Below, piece after piece: positions 9,001-17,676 of a stretch of DNA of 62,312 nucleotides. The first letter of the stretch is position 1. Each line of letters opens with the position of its first letter. Source of the stretch: Gemmatimonas sp. UBA7669 (GTDB taxonomy: Bacteria > Gemmatimonadota > Gemmatimonadetes > Gemmatimonadales > Gemmatimonadaceae). The stretch spans positions 1 to 62,312 of the forward strand of contig NZ_DLHL01000018.1 in NCBI RefSeq assembly GCF_002483225.1, written 5' to 3'. Below the pieces are notes generated by a model that was not told the origin of the DNA, ran no database searches, and saw only the letters and a list, made by a program, of their open reading frames with translations. The position numbers were made by a program, and so were the translations under genes.

Positions 9001-10979
9001 ACCGTCTGTCCGAGATCGAGGGCCACGGTGGCCGGGTTCACCGACACCTGCGGCGGCACCCGCACCGTGATGCTGGCCGTGGCGCGCTTGCTGGTATCGG
9101 CCACACTCAAGGCCGTAATGGTGGTGCTGCCAAGCGACACACCGGTCACGGCGCCGTTGGCTGCCACCGACGCCACCGAAGGATTGGCACTGCGCCAAAT
9201 GATGCCCGTAGGGACGCCCGCGTCGCCCAGTACCGTCGCGGTGAGGACCTCCGTGGCCTGCGGCGCGAGGGTAAGAATGGCTGGTGAGATCATCACATCG
9301 CGCACAGCCGGTGCCACGGTCACGGTGGCCGTGGCGTGTCGGCTGTCATCGGCCACCGAGGTGGCGGTGATGATGGTCGTGCCCATGCTCTGCGCCGTCA
9401 CCAGGCCGCTGCTGCTCACCACGGCCACCGCCGGGTTGCTGGACGACCAGGTCACCGCCGTGTTCACACCGGCATCGGCCTGCACATTGGCCGAGAACTG
9501 CCGCGTACCACCCGGCTGCAACAGCGCGCTGCTCGGCGTCATCGTCACCACGGGCGCGTAACGCACCGTGATGAGTGCCGTCGCGCGCTTGCTCGTGTCT
9601 GCAGCCGCAAGTGCCGTCACAATGGCCGTGCCCACGCGCAACGCGGTCACCGTGCCGTCATCGTTCACACTGGCCACCGACGCGTTGCTGCTGCGCCAGA
9701 TGGTGGTGGTGGGGATGCCCGGATCGGCCGACACCGACGCCACCAGCGTGGCGCTGTCGCCAAGGAAGAGCGACACCGCCGAAGGCGACACGTCGAGATC
9801 ACGCACCGCGCCGGTGATGCTCACCGTGGCGCTGCCGCGGCGTGTGCTGTCGGCCAGCGACACCGCCGTGATGGTGGCCGTGCCCTGCGATACGCCGGTC
9901 ACCATGCCCGTGCTGGCCACCATGGCAACGGACGGATTGCTGGAGCGCCATTGCACCGCCGTGGACAAGCCCGCTTCAATCTGCACGGCAGCCTGCAGGG
10001 TCCGCGTTTCACCGGCCACCATCTGCACCGACGCGGGGCTCACCGTCACGACACGCGGCGGCCCGACGCGAACGATGGCCGAGTCGCGCAACGCGACATC
10101 AGCGGTGGAGGCAAGGCGCACGGTGGCCGTGCCCACGCCATAGGCCACGAGCTTGCCGCTGTTGCTCACGCTCAATACCGACGCATCACTGCTGCTCCAC
10201 ACCACGGCGCGTGACTGTGTGGAGTCGACGTCCACCAGGCTCTGCAGCTGCGCTTCGTCGCCCACCCACAGCTGCGACGGCGCACCGATGATGGCCACAC
10301 TGCGTGCGGTCGTCACCACCAGTTGTGCGAGCGCGACCACACGCGGGTCACCCACGGCGTTCACCCGCACCAGGCTCGTGCCCGGCGCAATGGCGGTCAC
10401 CACACCCTGCGGATTGACAGAGGCCACCGCCGGATTGTCAGTCTGCCAGCGCAGCTCCAGCAGTGCCCCTTCGTCGGCATCAAGCGACGGAGTGAAGCGG
10501 AAGGTGTCGCCCGCGCGCACACTGGCACTGGCCGGCGACAGGGTGAGCGTGCGAATGGCAGCCACGTTCACGGCGATGTCCTGCACCATGCTGCCGATCT
10601 GCGCGCGGATGGTCGTGCGCCCCGGCGCGCGCGCGGTAATGACCGCAGTGGTGCCCACACCGGCCACGTCGGCCACGGTAATGTCGGCACTGCTCCAATT
10701 CACTGACGCGCCTGCCACCATATTGCCAGCGGCGTCACGCACCTGTGCGGTCACCTGCTCAGACGCACCCACCGACGACAGGCGCAGCGAAGCGGTCGAT
10801 AGGTCGAGTCGCGCCGGTGCGCCGACGCTGCCCCCGCCATTGTTGCCACCATTGTTGCCTCCGGGCGCGACCACATCGGCGCCACCGGCACAGGCGGAAA
10901 GCAGCACCGCCGAGAAAAGCAGCGCAGACAGGGGACGTGCGCCACGGCGGCGTGACGGATGTGCAGCGATTCGTGACAT
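6003..10979 (-). CDS. giant surface lipoprotein: 12 Big_2 domains plus RWNGSSW repeats
   Basis: 1658 residues from ATG 10979; a GTG three codons earlier is possible. A signal sequence ends in the lipobox LLSAC. Twelve Big_2 bacterial Ig-like domains of about 84 residues follow (roughly residues 50-1065). Each has the pattern LSVSPxxxxLxxGxxxxLxA, a WRSSNPSVASV core, GVVTGVxxGxAxITA and an xDTxRRAxAxxTV end. The last 580 or so residues hold about fourteen 40-residue repeats of the type VWAVGxxGxVLRWNGSSW, like BNR/propeller blades. This is an outer-surface protein, probably adhesive or scaffold-like. The repeats are also visible at DNA level (CAGCTGCTGCCGTTCCAGCG recurs). Confidence 0.85.
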   Translation of the reverse strand: MSRIAAHPSRRRGARPLSALLFSAVLLSACAGGADVVAPGGNNGGNNGGGSVGAPARLDLSTASLRLSSVGASEQVTAQVRDAAGNMVAGASVNWSSADITVADVAGVGTTAVITARAPGRTTIRAQIGSMVQDIAVNVAAIRTLTLSPASASVRAGDTFRFTPSLDADEGALLELRWQTDNPAVASVNPQGVVTAIAPGTSLVRVNAVGDPRVVALAQLVVTTARSVAIIGAPSQLWVGDEAQLQSLVDVDSTQSRAVVWSSSDASVLSVSNSGKLVAYGVGTATVRLASTADVALRDSAIVRVGPPRVVTVSPASVQMVAGETRTLQAAVQIEAGLSTAVQWRSSNPSVAMVASTGMVTGVSQGTATITAVSLADSTRRGSATVSITGAVRDLDVSPSAVSLFLGDSATLVASVSADPGIPTTTIWRSSNASVASVNDDGTVTALRVGTAIVTALAAADTSKRATALITVRYAPVVTMTPSSALLQPGGTRQFSANVQADAGVNTAVTWSSSNPAVAVVSSSGLVTAQSMGTTIITATSVADDSRHATATVTVAPAVRDVMISPAILTLAPQATEVLTATVLGDAGVPTGIIWRSANPSVASVAANGAVTGVSLGSTTITALSVADTSKRATASITVRVPPQVSVNPATVALDLGQTVDIVATVTAGAGVSTAVTWRSSNPSIASVNSNGRATAVGFGTTLVTAISVADTLRRASTTVTVVPRVQSVSVSPASVSVSPGASATLSAVVAADPGAVTAVIWRSSNGAVASVSSNGVVTGIANGSATITALSVVDTTKRGTASVDVVNGVVVQVSPSSATLRVNEQQVLTATVQAEVGQSTAVSWRSSNPSVASVSGGGVVSGVAVGTAVITAVSAQDTTRRASASITVEPRVLSVNINPASASLSTGGTQQFSATVLGDPGASTAVTWRSSQPAIASVSSSGLVTAMSAGSATITAVSVGDTTRQATASVTVLSPVSLSVSPSSASITAGQSVQLTPTVNAPGGQSTGVTYMSSNPGVASVNFTGLVSGLGQGSAVITVRSVADTSRTATATITVSPPATRLAVSWSSARVSGALFEDVVSVKVVDANNAWAVNSQGNVYRWNGSAWSLTASGSTYSTQFLSVSASSTSNVVAVGTGGRIVRFNGSSWSAQTSGTSNTLNAVWMESGSVGFAVGANGTALRWNGSNWTASSTGLTETLNAVWSTGGQAWAVGDGGEVVRWNGSAWARQNTPTNQTLYGVSGSSSSNVVAVGTSGTLLRFNGSSWQNVNSGNSADFYGVAGSSANGGRQYIASDVGLLQLDGSSVSTVSTPYAPRLYGVSVDGSGNAWTSGQRGSVMRFTGSSWETVNQAPDLIDVWTSASNNAWAVGEFGSVYRWNGSSWTRQSTPTTSSLNTVWAASSSEAFAGGDNGTMLRWNGSSWSNMAFPGSGNVYALWGTAANNVYATTSAGQVLRFNGSSWSVVTTAAQALWAVHGSSANDVFATGENGAALRFNGSSWSPVAAPTTGTLAGVFATGSGALAVGASAAGSSGLAFGFSGSWSTQSPGTSAVLTSVWGPSSTDVYATGASGTILRWNGSSWSAMSSGTSELLWSVSGAPSGSGGGFAVGYNGTVASATSGAGFMAAARIGEGTRGSLEPLAGARVVRGPLPTGKDRANRRR

Positions 10980-11185
10980 GGCAACCACAGGGACCGCGAG
11001 TGAAGGAACGCCTCACGATGCACGGGCCCGCTCTGGCGGTGCCCCCACATCGCGATCGCTCCCAAGTCGTCCAGATCTCACGTGATGGACGATTCACTCA
11101 CGGCGGCGGCACGCCTTCCGTGTGACGATCGGGCCAGCCGTGTGCGTTGTGTCACACCGCTGGCACAACCGTCACACCTGCCGTG

Positions 11186-14100
11186 CTATCGGCGCGGTGG
11201 CCCGGCCGGGCGACGCAGCGGGGCCATACCCGAGGTCCGTGCCTCGGATCGCAGCGGGGCGCGGAGATTGAGTCGCGGCTGGTGTGTCGGGAGCGGGCCA
11301 CGGCGCAGACGGGCGCCGCGATCCGGATCCAACGCTACACGGCCTCCGCCGAGTGGCGCGGTGACGGCCATCACGCTGCTGCGAAATGCCGTGTTGGAGC
11401 CAGTCAGCACCGTGCTGTTGTAGCCCACAGCAAAAGCGCCGCCGCTTGCATCGGGTGCGCCCGACACGGACCAGAGCAAGTCGGTGGTGCCTGAGGCCAG
11501 GGCACTCCAGCTGCTGCCATTGAAGCGCAGCAGGGTGCCGCCATCTCCCGTCGCGTAGAGGTCGTTCACACTCGGGCCCCACACCGACGTCAGCACGAAG
11601 GACGCTCCCGTATTGAGAGCGCGCCACGAGGTGCCATTGAATCCGTAGGCCGCCGGGCTTCCGCCCGTGCCGTCGGCGCCGACGACGTACACGTCACTCA
11701 GGCCGGTGAGCCAGAGCCCCGTGATGGTGCCCGTGCTGGGCGGCGGCGCGCTGCTCCACGTCGTGCCATTGAAGCGCAGTACCGTGCCATTCTCCCCGCC
11801 TACCACCACGCTCGAGGCGTTGGCGCCGTACACCGCCCAGAGACTGCTCGAGGCCGTGGTCACCATACTCCACGCCGTGCCGTTCCAGCGCAGCACTTCA
11901 CCGCGATCGGTGGCCGCATACACGTTGTTGGCTGCCGAGCCCCAGAGGGAAAACACATTGCCGCCGCTGGGGAAGGACATGGCGGTGAAGCTGGTGCCGT
12001 TCCAGCGCAGCATCGTGCCGTTGTCGCCGCCAACAAAGGCGTCGGTCACGTTCACGGCCCACACGGCATTGAGTGTCTGCTGGGTCGGGGTGTTGAGCCG
12101 CGTCCAACTGGAGCCGTTCCAGCGGTACACAAAGCCGAACTCGCCAACCGCAAAGCTGTTGCTGGCCGATGTGGTCCACACATCGAGCAAGTCGGGTGCG
12201 AGGTTGAGCGTGGTCCATGTGGACAGACCACGCAGCACCGCGCCGCGCTGTCCGCCGGCCCACATGCTGCCCGTGTTGTCCATGCTGAGCCCGTACATGG
12301 CCGGCGCATATGGCGTGTTCACCGCCGTGAGGGTGTTCTCGTCGAGCTGCGCCACACCGCCATCACCCACGATGTACCGCCGGCCGCTGTTGGCCGTGCT
12401 GCCCACCACGCCATAGAAGCTGCCGGGCAGCGACGACGCGCTGACAACCGTCCACACGGCGCCGTTCCAGCGCAGCACCGTGCCCTCGAGTCCCACCACC
12501 ACCACATCCACCGCCGAGAGTCCATGCACGCCATACAGACCCTCGGCCGTGGGGACTTCCATGCGTGACCAGCCGCCGCCAATGCGTCGACGCACGTCCC
12601 CATCGTTGCCCACCACATACACGGTATTGTCACCGGCCCACACCGCGTTGAGATCGAGCGTGGCGCCACTGTTCTGCGCGGTCCACACGCCGCCGCTCAG
12701 TTGCAGCACCACACCGCTCGCCCCCACCGCCCAGGCTTCACCGGCGGACGGCACATACACGTTGAACAGATCACGCGTCGTGCCCGAGGTCATGCCCGAC
12801 CAGGTGCTGCCGTTGAAGCGTGCGATGCGTCCCCCGCGACCCACGGCCACAATGTCGTTGGCCCCAGAGCCATGTACGGCATAGAACTGCGTGTTGAACG
12901 CCGCCCCCGTGGTGCTCACCGCCCACGTACTGCCGTTCCAGCGGTACACATCACCCACCGAGTTCACGGCATACGCCGTGTTGGCATCCACGGCATAGAC
13001 GCCAAGAACGTCTTCGTAGAGCGCACCACCCAATCGCGACGCCCGCCAGAATCCGGCGAGGCGCGGCACCACGGACACCGTGACAGTATCGCGGCGCGTG
13101 GGATCGTTCTGCAGCGCGGCCGTAATGAGCGTGGTGCCAGACGAGACGCCCGTCACTACGCCCTGCTCGTTCACACTCGCGACGCTTGGCACGCTCGATG
13201 TCCACGCCAGGGTGGTGTTCACACCCGGATCGGCGTTCACCACGGCGGTGAGCGTGGTGGACGTGCCCGGGTTTACGCTCACGGCGCGTTGCTGAATGCT
13301 GACCGTGGTGATGCGCGGCGCCACGGTGAGCGTGGCGGTTGCGCGCCGCAGGGTGTCGGCCGTGGCCAGCGCGGTGATGGTCGTACTGCCCACGCCCACC
13401 GCCGTCACCACACCACTGCTGTTCACGGTGGCCACCGCCAGGTTGCCGCTGCGCCAGGTCACGGCCTGCGACACACCGGCGTCTGCGGTGACCGTGGCCG
13501 TGAACGCGCGTGTGTCGTTGATGTTGAGTGTGGCCGTGGTGGGCGAAACGGTCACGCTGCGCACACTGGGCACGACATTCACCGTGGTGCTCGCGCGCAG
13601 CAGCGTGTCGGCGGTGGAGATGGCCGTGATTTGTGTGCTGCCAAGTGCCACACCGGTCACGACCCCGTTGGCGTTGACGGTGGCAATGTTGGTGGCGCCA
13701 CTTCGCCACGTCACCGTGGTGGGCAGGCCGGCGTCGAGCTGAATGCTCACCGTCAGTGCAGCGGTCTGACCCACACCGATGTTGGCGGTGGTCGGTGAGA
13801 CCGTCAGCGTGCGCGCCGCCTGCACCGTGATGGTGGCCGAGCCGCTGCGCTGCGCGTTCACGGTCGACGTGGCGCGCACCACGGCCGTGCCGGTGCTGAG
13901 CCCCGTCACTACGCCACTGGCGGATACCGACGCCACAGTGGGCTGTTCGGAGGTCCAGGTAATGCCCGTGCCGGCCCCATTGGAGACATCCACCACGGCA
14001 TTGAGACTCTGGGTTTCGCCCACGCGAATGGTCGCCGCACTCGGCGTCACCGTCACGCTGTTGACGGTGGGGGTGGGCGGAGGCGGAGGTGGCGTGCCCC

Positions 14101-14200
14101 CATCGCCCCCGCCACTGCAGGCGGCCAGCCCCCCGAGGCCGCTGCCGACCAGCACGAGGGTGAGCAGCGATCGACGGACGGGGAGCGAAAATGTGGGCAT
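11186..14200 (-). CDS. surface lipoprotein paralogue: 4 Big_2 domains plus RWNGSSW repeats
   Basis: 1004 residues from ATG 14200, chosen because it begins the signal peptide ending in LGGLAAC. A Gly/Pro linker (CSGGGDGG then prolines) leads to four Big_2 domains and then a C-terminal repeat region closely similar to that of the neighbouring 1658-residue protein. Shared landmarks include GALYEDVLGVYAVDANTAYAV, APDLLDVWTT, FVGGDNGTMLRWNG and DLLWSVSGAPDASGGAFAVGY. The two genes are tandem on the minus strand, 206 bp apart, so they are probably a duplication that differs mainly in the number of Ig-like domains. Confidence 0.85.
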   Translation of the reverse strand: MPTFSLPVRRSLLTLVLVGSGLGGLAACSGGGDGGTPPPPPPTPTVNSVTVTPSAATIRVGETQSLNAVVDVSNGAGTGITWTSEQPTVASVSASGVVTGLSTGTAVVRATSTVNAQRSGSATITVQAARTLTVSPTTANIGVGQTAALTVSIQLDAGLPTTVTWRSGATNIATVNANGVVTGVALGSTQITAISTADTLLRASTTVNVVPSVRSVTVSPTTATLNINDTRAFTATVTADAGVSQAVTWRSGNLAVATVNSSGVVTAVGVGSTTITALATADTLRRATATLTVAPRITTVSIQQRAVSVNPGTSTTLTAVVNADPGVNTTLAWTSSVPSVASVNEQGVVTGVSSGTTLITAALQNDPTRRDTVTVSVVPRLAGFWRASRLGGALYEDVLGVYAVDANTAYAVNSVGDVYRWNGSTWAVSTTGAAFNTQFYAVHGSGANDIVAVGRGGRIARFNGSTWSGMTSGTTRDLFNVYVPSAGEAWAVGASGVVLQLSGGVWTAQNSGATLDLNAVWAGDNTVYVVGNDGDVRRRIGGGWSRMEVPTAEGLYGVHGLSAVDVVVVGLEGTVLRWNGAVWTVVSASSLPGSFYGVVGSTANSGRRYIVGDGGVAQLDENTLTAVNTPYAPAMYGLSMDNTGSMWAGGQRGAVLRGLSTWTTLNLAPDLLDVWTTSASNSFAVGEFGFVYRWNGSSWTRLNTPTQQTLNAVWAVNVTDAFVGGDNGTMLRWNGTSFTAMSFPSGGNVFSLWGSAANNVYAATDRGEVLRWNGTAWSMVTTASSSLWAVYGANASSVVVGGENGTVLRFNGTTWSSAPPPSTGTITGLWLTGLSDVYVVGADGTGGSPAAYGFNGTSWRALNTGASFVLTSVWGPSVNDLYATGDGGTLLRFNGSSWSALASGTTDLLWSVSGAPDASGGAFAVGYNSTVLTGSNTAFRSSVMAVTAPLGGGRVALDPDRGARLRRGPLPTHQPRLNLRAPLRSEARTSGMAPLRRPAGPPRR

Positions 14201-14329
14201 GGCCGAAGAAGGAAAACGGAAATCGCGCGCGCCGTGGCGCTGCTCACGCTGCGGCCAAAGCGCGTGGGTCGCAAGGTGGGGCGTGCCCACCCTGTGACCC
14301 ACGCGTGCCCCGGGTCACCCTTTTTCTCT

Positions 14330-16252
14330 TCAGGGTGAGGCTTTGCCGCCCGGAGCCACGTACTCCTGCGTGAAACCCTGCGGAGAACGACGCGGTGCTG
14401 TCATGGTCTCCGGATCGAGGGCCTCGTCCAGCTGGGCCCGGGTCAACAGCCCGCGCTCCAGCACGATATCGAATACCCCCCGGCCGGTGGCCAGCGCCGT
14501 CTTGGCTACGTCGCTTGCTGCTTGATAACCAATGACCGGCACCAGGGCTGTCACAATGCCGATCGAGTGTTCGACAAAGTGACGCATGCGGTCCGCATTG
14601 GCCGTGATGCCCGTGACGCAGCGTTCCCGCAGCACCAGGCAGGCGTTGCGCATCATGTCGATGCCACGCAGCAGGCGATAGGCAATGACCGGTTCGAAGG
14701 CGTTGAGCTGCAGCTGGCCCGCTTCGGCGGCCATGGTGACCGTGACATCGCCACCGATCACGTCAAAGCAGACCTGGTTGACCACTTCGGGAATGACCGG
14801 GTTGACCTTGCCCGGCATGATGGAGCTGCCCGGTTGCATGGCCGGCAGGTTGATCTCACCAAATCCCGCGCGCGGGCCTGACGAGAGCAGTCGCAAGTCG
14901 TTGCAGATCTTGCTGAGCTTGGTGGCCGTGCGCTTCATGACACCCGAGAGCTGCACAAAGGCGCCGGTGTCACTCGTGGCTTCCACCAGATCGGGCGCGG
15001 TGAGCACGTCAATTTCCGACACCTCAGCCAGTCTGCGCGCGACCAGGTCGGCGTAGCCCGCCGGCGCGTTGATGCCGGTGCCGATGGCGGTGGCGCCAAG
15101 GTTGATTTCGCGAATGAGGTTCTGCGCCTCGGCCAAACGGTCCACGTCTTCACGCAGCGTGTGCGAAAAGGCCATGAACTCCTGACCCAAGGTCATGGGC
15201 ACGGCGTCCTGCATCTGCGTGCGGCCCATCTTGAGCAGCGGCGCGAACTCGGTGCCCTTGTCCTCGAAACTGTCGGCCAGTCGCGCGAGCTCTGCGCGCA
15301 ATCCCGCCAGGCTGCGGTGCAGCGCGAGGCGCACGGCCGTGGGATATACGTCGTTCGTCGACTGACTGAGGTTGACGTGATCGTTTGGTGAGACCACGTC
15401 GTACCGTCCGCGCGCTTCGTTGAGCAGCTCGAGCGCGCGATTCGCAATGACCTCGTTGGCGTTCATGTTGGTGCTCGTGCCGGCACCGCCCTGAATCATG
15501 TCCACGAGGAAGTGTTCGTGATGACGGCCGGCGCGAATTTCCCGCGCCGCGCGCACGATCACATCGCAGTGCTGCTGTTCGAGCAAGCCCAGTTCACGAT
15601 TGGTGAGCGCCGAGGCTTCCTTCACCGTGGCCAGCGCTTCGATGAGCACCGGAAACTCGCGCAGCGGGATGCCGGTGATGGGGAAGTTCTCGAGCGCGCG
15701 CAGCGTCTGGATGCCATAGAGCGCCTCGTAGGGCACTTCGCGCTCGCCCAGCAGGTCCTTCTCCACGCGCGTGCGATGCCCGCCAAATCCGAGCGTGCGA
15801 CCGCGTCCCACCAGCGTCGCATCGGCCTTGCGCAGACGGTCGGAAATGGCGCGCGCCGCGCGGGCCACGAGCGCCGCATAGAGCTGTGGCGCTTCGCGCG
15901 TGATGTCATCGAGCTGCTGTCGCGTAAGCACCATGGCCGTGCCGGGCATGATGACGCGCGCCGTGGTGCCGTGTCGGCTATCGTCGAGCAGCAGGCCTTC
16001 GCCCACCGCCTCGCCCGGGCCAAGTGTGACGAGGCGCGTGCTGCGGCCGTCGGCGCTCTTTTCAATGGCGACGGCGCCGCTCACCAGAATGGCAAAGCGC
16101 TGCCGGGCTTCGCCCTCGGTGAAAATGGTTTCGTCGGGTTGCAGTTCGAGCGGGACAACGTGCCGCGCGAGCTTCCAGAGATGCGCGTCGGTGAAGCCTT
16201 CGAGGAACGAGGCCGCGCGCAGTTGATCGGCGATCTGGGCCGGAGTGGTCAT
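14330..16252 (-). CDS. aspA: aspartate ammonia-lyase fused to a cyclic-nucleotide-binding domain
   Basis: 640 residues, about 160 longer than ordinary aspartase. Residues about 10-140 form a Crp-like cNMP-binding domain (FLEGFTDAHLWKLARH, IFTEGEARQRFAILVSGAVAI, phosphate-cassette-like VGEGLLLDDSRHGTTARV). Residues from about 160 are a full aspartase: GGAGTSTNMNANEVIANRAL, QSTNDVYPTA, and the lyase signature GSSIMPGKVNP at residue 475 followed by VIPEVVNQVCFDVIG, which is aspartase-like rather than fumarase-like. It deaminates L-aspartate to fumarate and ammonia. The cassette keeps GE and one Arg but lacks the usual PR-A-A, so cAMP binding is plausible, not certain. It is divergent from glycosylasparaginase, which can yield aspartate. 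Confidence 0.88.
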   Translation of the reverse strand: MTTPAQIADQLRAASFLEGFTDAHLWKLARHVVPLELQPDETIFTEGEARQRFAILVSGAVAIEKSADGRSTRLVTLGPGEAVGEGLLLDDSRHGTTARVIMPGTAMVLTRQQLDDITREAPQLYAALVARAARAISDRLRKADATLVGRGRTLGFGGHRTRVEKDLLGEREVPYEALYGIQTLRALENFPITGIPLREFPVLIEALATVKEASALTNRELGLLEQQHCDVIVRAAREIRAGRHHEHFLVDMIQGGAGTSTNMNANEVIANRALELLNEARGRYDVVSPNDHVNLSQSTNDVYPTAVRLALHRSLAGLRAELARLADSFEDKGTEFAPLLKMGRTQMQDAVPMTLGQEFMAFSHTLREDVDRLAEAQNLIREINLGATAIGTGINAPAGYADLVARRLAEVSEIDVLTAPDLVEATSDTGAFVQLSGVMKRTATKLSKICNDLRLLSSGPRAGFGEINLPAMQPGSSIMPGKVNPVIPEVVNQVCFDVIGGDVTVTMAAEAGQLQLNAFEPVIAYRLLRGIDMMRNACLVLRERCVTGITANADRMRHFVEHSIGIVTALVPVIGYQAASDVAKTALATGRGVFDIVLERGLLTRAQLDEALDPETMTAPRRSPQGFTQEYVAPGGKASP

Positions 16253-16414
16253 GACACCCGTGCAGGTGGGATTGAGGGAGAACCGTCGACTGGCCTCGGC
16301 GAGACCGGGTCAGGTCGACCGATGACATACTGACGGCCAAACGGCGCTCTCGCCACGGGGGCGGCGCTGGGCTAATGTCGGGGGATCCCCCTGTTACCAC
16401 TGCCAGGAGCGTTC

Positions 16415-17455
16415 GTGCCCGTCACGCGCCGTGAATTCCTCGAAAAGTCCGCCGCCGTCGCGGCTGCCGGCTTCGTCCCCCGTCTTCCAGACGCCGAGAT
16501 ATTTGCCGGCCAGTCCCCGGCCGTGCTGAAGGGCCGCGCCCGGCCCTGCGTCGTGTCCTCGTCCAACGGCCTGCGCGGGGTCAAGGTGGCCTTCGACCAG
16601 ATCGTGGCGGGGAACGATCCGCTCGATGCCATCATCGCCGGTGTGAACATCCAGGAGCTGGACCCCGATGATCAGTCGGTGGGGCTGGGTGGGCTGCCCA
16701 ACGAGGAGGGCGTGGTCCAACTCGACGCCTCGTGCATGCATGGCCCCACGCGCCGCGCCGGGGCGGTGGCCGCACTGGAAGACATTGCCACGCCGTCGCT
16801 CGTGGCCAAGGCCGTCATGGACTACACCGACCACGTCATGCTGGTGGGCGCCGGCGCCAAGAAGTTCGCGAAGGCCATGGGCTTCAAGGAGCAGGACCTG
16901 CTCACGGACAAGACCCGACAGGACTGGTTGCGCTGGAAGGCTCGGCTCAACGCCAACGACGCCTGGCTCGACCATGATGACGACGTGAAGATCAAGTTCA
17001 CGACGGGCACGATCAACATGAACGCCGTCACGGCCAGCGGTGACCTGGCGTCGGTGACCACCACCAGCGGCATGGCCTGGAAGGTCCCGGGACGCATCGG
17101 CGACTCGCCCATCGTGGGAGCCGGGCAGTACTGTGACAATCTGGTGGGCGCGGCCGGCAGCACGGGGCGCGGCGAGGCCAATATCAAGACCTGCGCCTCG
17201 TTCCTGATCGTGGAGTTCATGCGCAACGGACTGGCGCCACAGGCAGCTTGCCTCAAGGCGCTCGAGCGGGTGGTGGCCATGACGGAGACGCGGCTCATGG
17301 GGCCCAACGGGCGGCCGAAGTTCGACCTCGAGTTCTACGCCGTGGCCAAGGACGGGACGTTTGGTGGGGCCACGCTGTACTCGGGAGGGAAGTTTGCCGT
17401 GTGTGACGAGCGGGGGGCGCGGTTGGAGGAGGCGGGGTTCTTGTTTCGCCGCTGA
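16415..17455 (+). CDS. Tat-exported glycosylasparaginase (Ntn hydrolase)
   Basis: 346 residues from a GTG start supported by AGGAG at 16404-16408. The N-terminus TRREFLEKSAAVAAAGF is a twin-arginine signal, so export folded to the periplasm is likely. The body matches N4-(beta-N-acetylglucosaminyl)-L-asparaginase: SSNGLRGVKVAF, DQSVGLGGLPNEEGVVQLDA, and the autocleavage region TTGTINMNAVTASGDLAS. There Thr199 should become the N-terminal nucleophile; the family's usual Asp before it is Gly here. TTTSGMAWKVPGRIGDSPI and GRGE complete the family pattern. The enzyme splits the Asn-GlcNAc bond, giving aspartate and an amino sugar. It stands divergent to the aspartase gene across 162 bp. Confidence 0.85.
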   Translation: MPVTRREFLEKSAAVAAAGFVPRLPDAEIFAGQSPAVLKGRARPCVVSSSNGLRGVKVAFDQIVAGNDPLDAIIAGVNIQELDPDDQSVGLGGLPNEEGVVQLDASCMHGPTRRAGAVAALEDIATPSLVAKAVMDYTDHVMLVGAGAKKFAKAMGFKEQDLLTDKTRQDWLRWKARLNANDAWLDHDDDVKIKFTTGTINMNAVTASGDLASVTTTSGMAWKVPGRIGDSPIVGAGQYCDNLVGAAGSTGRGEANIKTCASFLIVEFMRNGLAPQAACLKALERVVAMTETRLMGPNGRPKFDLEFYAVAKDGTFGGATLYSGGKFAVCDERGARLEEAGFLFRR

Positions 17456-17463
17456 TGCCGTTT

Positions 17464-17628
17464 GGTCCGCCAGACCGTTGAACTGAAGGTGTGAGGATTG
17501 GAGGATCCGAGAATTGGAGGGGGCGGGCGTCGGGGGACTCGGAGAAACTGGAGTCCCCGACGCCCGCCCTCTCTTATCCCCAGATCCTCCAATCCTCACA
17601 CCATCAGTTCAACGGCCTGGCGAACCAC
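17464..17628. repeat. family D long inverted repeat, copy 2
   Basis: This about 165-bp palindrome begins 8 bases after the glycosylasparaginase stop and ends 48 bases before leuS. Core arms start CCGTTGAACTGAAGGTGTG (17475) and end CACACCATCAGTTCAACGG (17615). The inner stem GGGCGGGCGTCGGGG pairs with its own complement and is different from copy 1. Flanks TGGTCCGCCAG and its complement extend the stem. Any leuS promoter must lie in or just after it. Confidence 0.9.
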
Positions 17629-17676
17629 ACCAGTCCAGCAGACCAAACACCGTCTCCGATCCGCTAGATTTGTGGG

